From Spongisporangium articulatum (GTDB lineage: Bacteria > Actinomycetota > Actinomycetes > Actinomycetales > Kineosporiaceae), in the NCBI RefSeq assembly GCF_044465595.1, contig NZ_JBITLV010000004.1, positions 124,001-188,000 of the forward strand: a stretch of DNA of 64,000 nt, in the 5' to 3' direction. The notes under the pieces are model-generated. The model did not search any database and was not told where the DNA came from. It was given only the letters and a program-made list of their open reading frames with translations. A program made the position numbers and the translations under genes. Shown here one piece after another: positions 50,900 through 57,825 of this stretch. The stretch's first letter is position 1, and each line of letters starts with the position of its first letter.

Positions 50900-51471
50900 A
50901 CCTGCCCGAGCCGAAGGTCGGCGCCGTCGGCTCGGTGGCGCCGTACCCGCTGCGGCTGGTGCTCAACTGGGGCCGCCGGTACAGCCTGTGGGTGTTCAAC
51001 TTCGGGCTGGCCTGCTGCGCGATCGAGTTCATCGCCGCCTCGATGAGCCGGCACGACTTCATCCGCCTCGGGGTGATCCCGTTCGCCAACGGCCCCCGCC
51101 AGGCCGACCTGATGGTCGTGTCCGGCACCGTGACGGACAAGATGGCCCCGGCCGTGCGCCGGTTGTACGACCAGATGCCCGAGCCGAAGTACGTCATCTC
51201 GTTCGGCGCCTGCTCGAACTCCGGTGGGCCGTACTGGGATTCGTACAGCGTGACGAAGGGCGTCGACCAGCTCATCCCCGTCGACGTGTACGTGCCGGGC
51301 TGCCCGCCGCGGCCCGAGGCGCTGCTGCAGGGCATCGTGAAGCTGCAGGAGAAGATCGCCGCCGAGCACCTGGGCCGCAAGTACCGCGGCATGCGCGAGC
51401 AGCAGCGCGCGGTCAACGCCGCCGCCCTGACCCGGCCTCTCGTGCACCCGACGGGGCAGGGCCGGCAGTGA
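50890..51471 (+). CDS. nuoB2: NADH-quinone oxidoreductase subunit B, second copy
   Basis: A 193-residue subunit with all N2 cluster ligands intact: FGLACCAIEFI (adjacent Cys pair), GACSNSGG and VPGCPPRPE. The N-terminus is shorter and the C-terminus differs from NuoB1. Retained ligands argue that this complex is redox-active. It overlaps nuoC2 by four bases. Confidence 0.94.
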   Translation: MVVDLPEPKVGAVGSVAPYPLRLVLNWGRRYSLWVFNFGLACCAIEFIAASMSRHDFIRLGVIPFANGPRQADLMVVSGTVTDKMAPAVRRLYDQMPEPKYVISFGACSNSGGPYWDSYSVTKGVDQLIPVDVYVPGCPPRPEALLQGIVKLQEKIAAEHLGRKYRGMREQQRAVNAAALTRPLVHPTGQGRQ

Positions 51472-52631
51472 GCGAGTCCCCCCCGACCCAGCCGATCATG
51501 GTCCCGTTCCCGGACCCGCTCGCCGACACCGCGCTGAAGGTCACCTTCGCACCGGCCCTGGTCTCGCGGGACGGCGCGGGCACGCCGGTCATCGACGTGC
51601 CCGAGGGGCAGTGGATGCACTGTGCGCTGACCGCCCGGCACGAGGTCGGCATGACCTTCCTCGACTGGCTGTCGGCCGTCGACGAGCCCGACGGCGACCC
51701 GCCCGGGGTGGACGTCGTCCTGCACGTGGCCGCTCCCGGCTCGCTCAAGACCCGCGGCATGGAGCGGCTGATGCTGCGCACCCGCGTCCCGGACGGCGGC
51801 GCGCTGCCCAGCCTCACCGGCGTGTGGCCGGGGGTGGCCTGGCACGAGCGCGAGACGTTCGAGATGTTCGGTGTGCGGTTCACCGGCTTCGACGACGGCT
51901 CGGGCCTCGGCCTGCGACCGTTGCTGCTGCCCGACGGGTTCGAGGGCACGCCGCTGCGCAAGTCGTTCGTGCTCGCCGCCCGTGCGTCGAAGGCGTGGCC
52001 GGGGGCCAAGGACCCGGGGGACTCCGAGGCGAAGCCCGCCCGGCCCGGCGGCAAGGCGCCCGCGCGGCGCAAGACGCTGCCGCCCGGGGTGCCGGACCCG
52101 TCGTGGGGGCCGCGCGAGGTGGGCGAGGAGCAGGTGGACGCCGCCCCGCCCGTGCGCCGGGCCCCCGCCCGTCCCGCGGTGGTCACCCCTCCGGTCGTCG
52201 AGGCGCCGGTCGTTGAGGCGCCGGTCGTTGAGGCGCCGGTCGCCGAGGCGCCGGTCGTTGAGCCGCCCGCGCCGCGCGTGATCGACGTCGAGTCGCTGCC
52301 CGTGCTCGAACCGGCCGCCGAGCCGACCAGCGACTCCGCCGAACCGATCGACCCCTCCCCGTCCGCCTCAACGATCGTTGATCCGTCTCTCGTGGAGGCC
52401 CCGGAGGCCGAGGTCGGTGCAGATGCCGAGGCCGAACTCGAGGCCGAACCCGAGGCCGAACCCGAGGCCGAACCCGAGGCCGAACCCGAGGCGGAGGAGC
52501 CGGTCGCGGGGCGGGCGCGCGACGTCCTGCCGGCCATGCCACCGACGCCGGTGACGAGCGAGATCCCGGTGATCGCACCGCCCGTGGCCCAGGAGCCGGA
52601 GCCCGAGGACGAGCCGGAGGAGGAGTCGTGA
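51468..52631 (+). CDS. nuoC2: NADH-quinone oxidoreductase subunit C, second copy, with long acidic tail
   Basis: A 387-residue protein. The first 180 residues are a divergent NuoC domain ending with the signature VAWHERETFEMFGVRF near 124-139 and LRKSF near 164. The remaining 200 residues are predicted disordered: a basic Pro/Arg segment, four VEAPV repeats (about 243-262) and an EAEP repeat run (about 325-340), strongly acidic. Tandem DNA repeats encode both. No NuoD domain is present anywhere in it. GTG start inside nuoB2; the end overlaps nuoH2 by four bases. Confidence 0.9.
   Translation: MSESPPTQPIMVPFPDPLADTALKVTFAPALVSRDGAGTPVIDVPEGQWMHCALTARHEVGMTFLDWLSAVDEPDGDPPGVDVVLHVAAPGSLKTRGMERLMLRTRVPDGGALPSLTGVWPGVAWHERETFEMFGVRFTGFDDGSGLGLRPLLLPDGFEGTPLRKSFVLAARASKAWPGAKDPGDSEAKPARPGGKAPARRKTLPPGVPDPSWGPREVGEEQVDAAPPVRRAPARPAVVTPPVVEAPVVEAPVVEAPVAEAPVVEPPAPRVIDVESLPVLEPAAEPTSDSAEPIDPSPSASTIVDPSLVEAPEAEVGADAEAELEAEPEAEPEAEPEAEPEAEEPVAGRARDVLPAMPPTPVTSEIPVIAPPVAQEPEPEDEPEEES
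52194..52486 (+). repeat. tandem coding repeats in nuoC2
   Basis: Four 15-base units of the form GTCGTTGAGGCGCCG run from 52194 to 52253 with a partial fifth. Four 12-base units CGAGGCCGAACC run from 52439 to 52486. Both keep the frame and lie in the disordered tail. Confidence 0.9.
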
Positions 52632-53596
52632 CCTTCTCCGTCGACGTCCCGCTGCTCGTCGACGTCGTGGTGCGGGCGGCGTCGGTGCTGGTCGCCTTCC
52701 TGGTGCTGCCGCTGCTGGTCGGGCAGACCGAGCACAAGGTGATGGCCCACATGCAGGGGCGGCTCGGCCCGATGTACGCGGGCGGCTTCCACGGCTGGGC
52801 GCAGCTGGTCGCCGACGGGGTCAAGTTCGCGCAGAAGGAGGACGTGATCCCGGCGGCCGCCGACCGGGCCGTCTTCAAGCTCGCGCCGGCCGTCGCGCTG
52901 GTGCCGTACATCGTCGCGCTGGCGGCCATCCCACTGTCGCCGACGCTGGTCGCCGCCGACCTGAACGCGGGCCTGCTGTTCGTGCTGGCCGCCTCGGCGG
53001 TGTCGGTGCTCGGCACGCTCATGGGGGGCTGGGCCAGCGGCAACAAGTACGCGCTGCTGGGTGCTCTGCGTTCCGCCGCACAGCTTCTCGCCTACGAGCT
53101 GCCGCTGGTGCTGGCCGCCGCGTCGGTCGCGCTGGCCGCCGGGACGCTGTCGCTGACCGGCATCGCCGCCTCCTGGCACTGGTGGTGGTTGATCTGGCAG
53201 GCGCCCGCCGCGGTGGTCTTCCTGGTGGCCGGGCTGGCCGAGGTGCAGCGCCCGCCGTTCGACATGCCGCTGGCCGACTCGGAACTCGTGATGGGCCCGT
53301 ACACCGAGTACACCGGCCTGCGGTTCGCGCTGTTCCTGCTGGCCGAGTACGCGGGCATCGTGGTGCTGTCGGCGCTGACCGCCGTGCTGTTCCTCGGCGG
53401 CTGGCGCGGGCCGTTCGCCGAGTACCTGGGCCCCGTGTGGATGCTGCTGAAGACCGGGGTCGTGGCCGTCGTCGTGATCTGGGTGCGCGTCGCCTGGCCG
53501 CGGCTGCGCGAGGACCAGCTCCAGCGCCTGGCCTGGGCCGTGCTGGTGCCGGTGACCCTCGCGCAGCTGGCGATCACCGCCGTCCTCGTCGTCTGA
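52628..53596 (+). CDS. nuoH2: NADH-quinone oxidoreductase subunit H, second copy
   Basis: A 322-residue, eight-helix subunit, without the C-terminal tail of NuoH1. Motifs are GQTEHKVMAHMQGRLGP, DGVKFAQKEDVIPAAAD and EVQRPPFDMPLADSELVMG. It keeps the acidic quinone-site loop. GTG start in the nuoC2 stop. It is followed by a near-perfect palindrome and then by genes on the opposite strand, so the A2-H2 part ends here. Confidence 0.93.
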   Translation: MTFSVDVPLLVDVVVRAASVLVAFLVLPLLVGQTEHKVMAHMQGRLGPMYAGGFHGWAQLVADGVKFAQKEDVIPAAADRAVFKLAPAVALVPYIVALAAIPLSPTLVAADLNAGLLFVLAASAVSVLGTLMGGWASGNKYALLGALRSAAQLLAYELPLVLAAASVALAAGTLSLTGIAASWHWWWLIWQAPAAVVFLVAGLAEVQRPPFDMPLADSELVMGPYTEYTGLRFALFLLAEYAGIVVLSALTAVLFLGGWRGPFAEYLGPVWMLLKTGVVAVVVIWVRVAWPRLREDQLQRLAWAVLVPVTLAQLAITAVLVV

Positions 53597-53603
53597 CCTC
53601 CAA

Positions 53604-53666
53604 GATCACCGAGAGGGTGCACTGATTGCGAGTCTGACTCGCAATCAGTGCACTCCAACGGTGATC
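53604..53666. terminator. 63-bp near-perfect palindrome after nuoH2
   Basis: Inner 18-bp perfect arms (53617-53634 and 53636-53653) are separated by one base. Outer arms GATCACCG (53604-53611) and CGGTGATC (53659-53666) pair across a five-by-five internal loop. It lies between converging nuoH2 and the small secreted-protein gene. No T-tract. Confidence 0.7.
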
Positions 53667-53670
53667 ACGG

Positions 53671-54078
53671 TCAGCTCAGGCCCAGGGAGTCGCACTCGGC
53701 GGCGGCCTTCTGCACCTCGGCGATCCGGTCAGGCAGGTTCTCGCGGCGGTCGAGACGCTTCTGCAGGGCGTCGGCGCGCTTCGGGAAGTTGTGCTCCTTC
53801 AGCTTCGCGAGCCGCTTCTCGGCCTTGGCCCGCGCGTCGTCGCCCTTCTCCGCCAGCGCGGCCTGACGCTTCTGCAGACGCTCGACGATCTCGTCGGAGT
53901 TCCCGCAGAACGTGGTGACCCGGGTGGCCAGCACGCTGCCGGCGGGCAGGGTGATGGACGAGCTGGACGAGCTGGACGTGGTGGTGGTCGGGGTGTCCGA
54001 CGTGGTGGCGATGGCCACCCCGCTCACGGCGAGGAGACCGGCGGCGCCCACGGCGCCGAAGACGATGCGTGAGTTCAT
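53671..54078 (-). CDS. small secreted coiled-coil protein
   Basis: A 135-residue protein with a signal peptide (about 1-25, VFGAVGAAGLLAVSGVAIA) and a Thr/Ser tract (TTTTSSSSSSS). A highly charged helical domain rich in Lys, Arg, Glu and Ala follows. Cys58 and Cys129 flank the helical part and could form a disulphide. I do not recognise the family. It lies 76 bases downstream of the histidine kinase gene on the same strand, so it may be a target or partner of that two-component system. Confidence 0.75.
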   Translation of the reverse strand: MNSRIVFGAVGAAGLLAVSGVAIATTSDTPTTTTSSSSSSSITLPAGSVLATRVTTFCGNSDEIVERLQKRQAALAEKGDDARAKAEKRLAKLKEHNFPKRADALQKRLDRRENLPDRIAEVQKAAAECDSLGLS

Positions 54079-54154
54079 GACCTGAACCCTGCCCGCCCCG
54101 GGTGGCGGCCGGGTCAGCGCAATGTTCGGGGAATGTACGGATCGTCGGCGGGAG

Positions 54155-55495
54155 TCAGATCCGGGGCAGGTAGAGCACGAACGACGCGCCCCCGGCCGAC
54201 GAGTGACCGGCCTTGGCCTGCCCGCCCAGGCGCCGCACCAGCTCCCCGACGAGAGCGAGCCCCAACCCGGTGCTGACCGCCCGCTCGCCCGAGTAGCGGT
54301 CGCTCAGCCGCCCGCGCTCGAACGCGACGGCCAGGTCGTCGTCGGCCAGCCCCGGACCGTCGTCGCTGACCTCCACCCAGGCCAGTCCGGGGTGCTCCCC
54401 GCAGGTCAGCTTCAACCGGGACTCCGGGGGCAGCACCCGCAGCGCGTTGTCGAGCAGGGCGTCGATCGCCTGCCGCAACCGGTCGGCGTCCGTCACCAGT
54501 GGCAGCGTCGCCGGGGCCGCGACGTCGAGCCGGACGCGGGCGTCGGTGGCCCGCGCCATCCAGGCGGCCCCGGCGGCCCGCACCAGATCGGCCAGGTCGG
54601 CCGGCGCCGGGGAGACCGTGAAGTCGTCGGCTTCCATCCGGGCCAGGGCCATCAGGTCCTCGACCCGCCGCGACAGCCGCGCCGACTCCTGCTTGATCAC
54701 GACGCCGGCCCGCTCGGCCTCGAAGCCCACGATGACGCCGTCGGCCAGCCCCTCCGCGTAGCCGTTCACCGCGGTCAACGGGGTGCGCAGCTCGTGCGAG
54801 ACGTCCATCAGGAAGCGCCGTTGTCGTTCCTCGCTGAGCGACAGCGCCGCGGCCAGGTCGTTCAGCGCGTGCCCGACGTCCGCCACCTCGGCCGGGCCGC
54901 CCGGCGTGACCTGAACGTCCCGCCGTCCGGCCCCGATCTCCCGCGCCCCGGCCGCCAGCCGGCGCAGGGGCGCGCCGAGCTGACGGGCCAGCAGGGAACC
55001 GACCAGGACCCCCGCCGCGAGACCGACCAGCAGGGCCAGCACGAACCGCCGGCCCACCGGCGAGGCGCCCGACGCCCCGGCCGCCGGCTCCGTGACCAGC
55101 ACCGTGATGCCGTTCTCGGTGACGCCCTCGGCCAGCCACTCCTGACCGTCGAGCCGGCGTCGGTCGGACAGGCCCGCGGGCGAGCGGGCGGCCTCGCCGT
55201 CACCCGCGACGAACGGCGGGTCGACCGGCGCGGCCGGGTCGGTCAGCACCACCAGCGTGATCTGGCGCCGGGCCAGGTTCTTGGTCAGCGCGGCGGTGCG
55301 GGCCCGCAACCGGGCCGGCCGGTCGTCGAACGCGGCCAACGTGTCGGCCACCGTCTGGGCGTCGCGTCGCAGGGCCGTCGACGCCTGGTCCGAGGCGCCC
55401 GCCCGGTACAACCCGAGCGTGGTCAGGCTGGTGAACGTGACGCTGATCAGGGCCACCACCACGGTCATCCCGATCAGCCGGCGCTGCAGCGTCAC
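54155..55495 (-). CDS. two-component sensor histidine kinase
   Basis: A 446-residue membrane kinase. TM1 is at about 8-28 and TM2 at about 147-168. The extracytoplasmic sensor domain between is about 115 residues. A HAMP linker follows. The H box MDVSHELRTPLTAVNGYAEG places the phosphorylated His near 229. The ATPase domain has ALLDNALRV, DDGPGLADDD and GLGLALVGELV. The GTG start overlaps the response regulator stop by four bases. The sensed signal is unknown. Confidence 0.93.
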   Translation of the reverse strand: MTLQRRLIGMTVVVALISVTFTSLTTLGLYRAGASDQASTALRRDAQTVADTLAAFDDRPARLRARTAALTKNLARRQITLVVLTDPAAPVDPPFVAGDGEAARSPAGLSDRRRLDGQEWLAEGVTENGITVLVTEPAAGASGASPVGRRFVLALLVGLAAGVLVGSLLARQLGAPLRRLAAGAREIGAGRRDVQVTPGGPAEVADVGHALNDLAAALSLSEERQRRFLMDVSHELRTPLTAVNGYAEGLADGVIVGFEAERAGVVIKQESARLSRRVEDLMALARMEADDFTVSPAPADLADLVRAAGAAWMARATDARVRLDVAAPATLPLVTDADRLRQAIDALLDNALRVLPPESRLKLTCGEHPGLAWVEVSDDGPGLADDDLAVAFERGRLSDRYSGERAVSTGLGLALVGELVRRLGGQAKAGHSSAGGASFVLYLPRI

Positions 55496-56214
55496 GAGGG
55501 ACGCTCCGAGCGCTCGACCGAGTAGCCGACGCCCCGCACGGTGCGCAGGTCGAGCGCGGCGCCGAGCTTGGCGCGCAGTTGGGCGACGTGGACGTCGAGG
55601 GTGCGCGTCGGCGTCCCGGGCGGGTAGCCCCACACGTCGGCGAGCAGTTCCTCGCGCGGGAAGACCCGGCCGGGACGGCCCATCAGGTGGCGCAGCAGGT
55701 CGAACTCGGTGGTGGTCAGCGGCACCGGTACCCCGTCGGCCTCCACCTTCCGGCTACCCGCGTCGAGCCGGACCGCTCCCACCGAGAGCACGTCGTCCAC
55801 CGCGCCGGAAGGCCCGGCGGGCACCCGGCGCAGCACGGCTCGGACCCGGGCCACCACTTCGCGCGGGCTGAACGGCTTGGTCACGTAGTCGTCGGCGCCC
55901 AGCTCCAGGCCGAGCACCCGGTCGACCTCGTCGTCGCGCGCGGTGACGAACAGCACGGGGGTGGCATCGCCCGCGGCGCGCATCCGCCGGCACACCTCGA
56001 TGCCGTCGATGCCGGGCAGCCCGACGTCCAGGATCACGGCCGCCGGGTGCAGCGCCGCGAGGTCGCGCAGGGCGTCCTCCCCGGTGCGGGCCAGCGCCAC
56101 CTCGAACCCGTCGCGGGCCAGGTAGGAGCCGAGCAGATCGGCGATCGGCCGCTCGTCCTCGACGATCAGCACGACCTGCGCCGCCTCCTGTCCCGCCGAC
56201 ATCACGGGGGACAT
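55492..56214 (-). CDS. two-component response regulator, OmpR/PhoB type
   Basis: A 240-residue regulator. The receiver domain has acidic pair EDE (19-21), phospho-acceptor Asp63 in ILDVGLPGIDG and conserved Lys in YVTKPFSPRE near 112. The C-terminal winged-helix (about 140-235) has LTTTEFDLLRHLMGRPG and RTLDVHVAQLRAKLG. Start may be ATG 56214 or ATG 56202. First gene of the kinase operon and divergent from nuoI2, so it could also act on the nuoI2-N2 promoter. Confidence 0.93.
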   Translation of the reverse strand: MSPVMSAGQEAAQVVLIVEDERPIADLLGSYLARDGFEVALARTGEDALRDLAALHPAAVILDVGLPGIDGIEVCRRMRAAGDATPVLFVTARDDEVDRVLGLELGADDYVTKPFSPREVVARVRAVLRRVPAGPSGAVDDVLSVGAVRLDAGSRKVEADGVPVPLTTTEFDLLRHLMGRPGRVFPREELLADVWGYPPGTPTRTLDVHVAQLRAKLGAALDLRTVRGVGYSVERSERPS

Positions 56215-56288
56215 CCTGCCCGCAAACACAGGAAACGTGTGAGGGGCGATACGGGTGCACGTCACAGTGGGCGCGCGGTTGCGGCAAG

Positions 56289-56906
56289 ATGCAGCCCGTG
56301 AGCGAGCGGGACGACGAGCAGGCGGCCGGACTGCCGGACGGGCAGCCGGCGGAGCACCCGCATCCGCGACCCCATCGACACCTGCCGGGTGCGGGGCTCG
56401 TGGCCGGTCTGGCGACGACCGCGAAGACGATGCTGCGCCCCTCGCGCACCGCCGAGTACCCCGACGTGAAGCCGCCGTTGCCGCCCCGCAGCCGCGGGGT
56501 GATCGCGCTGCTCGAGGAGAACTGCACGGTCTGCATGCTGTGCGCGCGCGAGTGCCCGGACTGGTGCATCTACATCGAGTCGCACAAGGAGACGGTGCCG
56601 GCCGCCGAACCCGGCGGTCGTGACCGGCAGCGCAACATGCTCGACCGGTTCGCCATCGACTTCTCGCTGTGCATGTACTGCGGCATCTGCATCGAGGCCT
56701 GCCCGTTCGACGCGCTCTTCTGGAGCCCCGAGTTCGAGTACGCGGAGTTCGACATCCGCGACCTGACGCACGAGAGCGACCGGCTGTCGGGCTGGATGGG
56801 CAGCGTCCCGCCGCCGCAGCTGCCCGACCACCGGGCCGCGCCGCCCAAGGAGCTCGAGACGGCCCGCGCCACCGTCGAACGAGCCGCCGAGCGCCACCAG
56901 CCGTGA
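56289..56906 (+). CDS. nuoI2: NADH-quinone oxidoreductase subunit I, second copy
   Basis: A 205-residue ferredoxin-like subunit with two intact [4Fe-4S] motifs: Cys79, 82, 85 and 89 (CTVCMLCARECP) and Cys128, 131, 134 and 138 (CMYCGICIEACP). A His/Pro-rich N-terminus precedes the core. The ATG at 56289 could be replaced by GTG at 56298, which has CAAGAT seven bases upstream. It needs its own promoter because the kinase cassette separates it from nuoH2. It overlaps nuoJ2 by four bases. Confidence 0.93.
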   Translation: MQPVSERDDEQAAGLPDGQPAEHPHPRPHRHLPGAGLVAGLATTAKTMLRPSRTAEYPDVKPPLPPRSRGVIALLEENCTVCMLCARECPDWCIYIESHKETVPAAEPGGRDRQRNMLDRFAIDFSLCMYCGICIEACPFDALFWSPEFEYAEFDIRDLTHESDRLSGWMGSVPPPQLPDHRAAPPKELETARATVERAAERHQP

Positions 56907-57418
56907 CCGGACTCGAGATCGTCTTCATCGCCCTCGCGGTGCTGACCGGTGCCGCGGGCCTGCTCTCCGTCACCAGCCCGCGGGTGCTGCACAGCGCGCT
57001 GTGGCTGGTGGTCGCGCTCGGCGGGTTGGCCGGGGTGTACCTGGTGCTGGGCGCCGAGGTGGTCGCCCTGGTGCAGTTGCTGGTCTACGTCGGGGCGGTC
57101 GTCGTCCTGGTCGTGTTCGCACTGATGCTCACCCGGGCCCCGGTCGCGCCCAGCGCCCGGTTGGACGCCGGCCCGACCCAGCGGCTCGCGGCTCTCGTCG
57201 CCGGGGTGGCCACCACCGCGCTGATCGCGGGCGTGCTGATCTACGCGGTCGGCAGCGCCACCGTCGAGGTCGAGGCGAACCGCGGCAACGCCGGGGCCCT
57301 CGGGACGGCGGTCTTCGCCGGGTGGGTGCTGCCCTTCGAGCTGCTGTCGGTGCTGCTCCTGGCCGCCCTCGTCGGGGCGCTGGCCATCAGCCGGGACACC
57401 GGCCGGGACGAGAAGTGA
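56903..57418 (+). CDS. nuoJ2: NADH-quinone oxidoreductase subunit J, second copy
   Basis: A 171-residue, five-helix membrane subunit, shorter than NuoJ1 because it lacks the polar C-terminal extension. The family core VVALVQLLVYVGAVVVLVVF is present. GTG start in the nuoI2 stop; the end overlaps nuoK2. Confidence 0.92.
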   Translation: MTGLEIVFIALAVLTGAAGLLSVTSPRVLHSALWLVVALGGLAGVYLVLGAEVVALVQLLVYVGAVVVLVVFALMLTRAPVAPSARLDAGPTQRLAALVAGVATTALIAGVLIYAVGSATVEVEANRGNAGALGTAVFAGWVLPFELLSVLLLAALVGALAISRDTGRDEK

Positions 57419-57825
57419 TCCACCTCGTCGGGCCGCTGGTGCTGGCCGCCGCGCTGGCCGGGATCGGCGTCTACGGCATGCTCGCCCGCCGTAACGCGGT
57501 ACTGGTGCTGATCGGCGCCGAACTGCTGCTGAACGCCGGCTGCCTGCTCCTGGTCACCGCCTCCAGCCTGCCCAGCGGCGGCCTCGGAGCGCTGCCCGGC
57601 GTCGGGGTCTCCGACCCGACCGAGGGGGGCGACCCGCTGCTGTCCGGGCAGTCCATGGCCGTCTTCGCCATCACCATCGCCGCCGCCGAGATCGGGCTGG
57701 CGCTGGCCGTCGTCCTGCTGCTGTTCCGGGCCCGGCGGACCGTCGAGCTGTCCGAGGTGCGCGAGCTCGGCGAGGCGGCCGAGGGCGGCGCCGTCGGCGA
57801 GCCGGTCAGCGAGGCCGAGCTCTGA
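57415..57825 (+). CDS. nuoK2: NADH-quinone oxidoreductase subunit K, second copy
   Basis: A 136-residue, three-helix subunit. LIGAELLLNAGCLLLV holds the conserved helix-2 Glu, and IAAAEIGLALAVVLLL the helix-3 Glu. The loop between helices 2 and 3 is about 25 residues longer than in NuoK1, and an acidic C-terminal tail is added. GTG start. Confidence 0.92.
   Translation: MIHLVGPLVLAAALAGIGVYGMLARRNAVLVLIGAELLLNAGCLLLVTASSLPSGGLGALPGVGVSDPTEGGDPLLSGQSMAVFAITIAAAEIGLALAVVLLLFRARRTVELSEVRELGEAAEGGAVGEPVSEAEL

Noticed and set aside
51468..52631. Hidden NuoD domain in NuoC2 (a NuoCD fusion)
   Set aside because: The region after the NuoC core is low-complexity repeat sequence; none of the NuoD motifs such as QHPSTHG are present.
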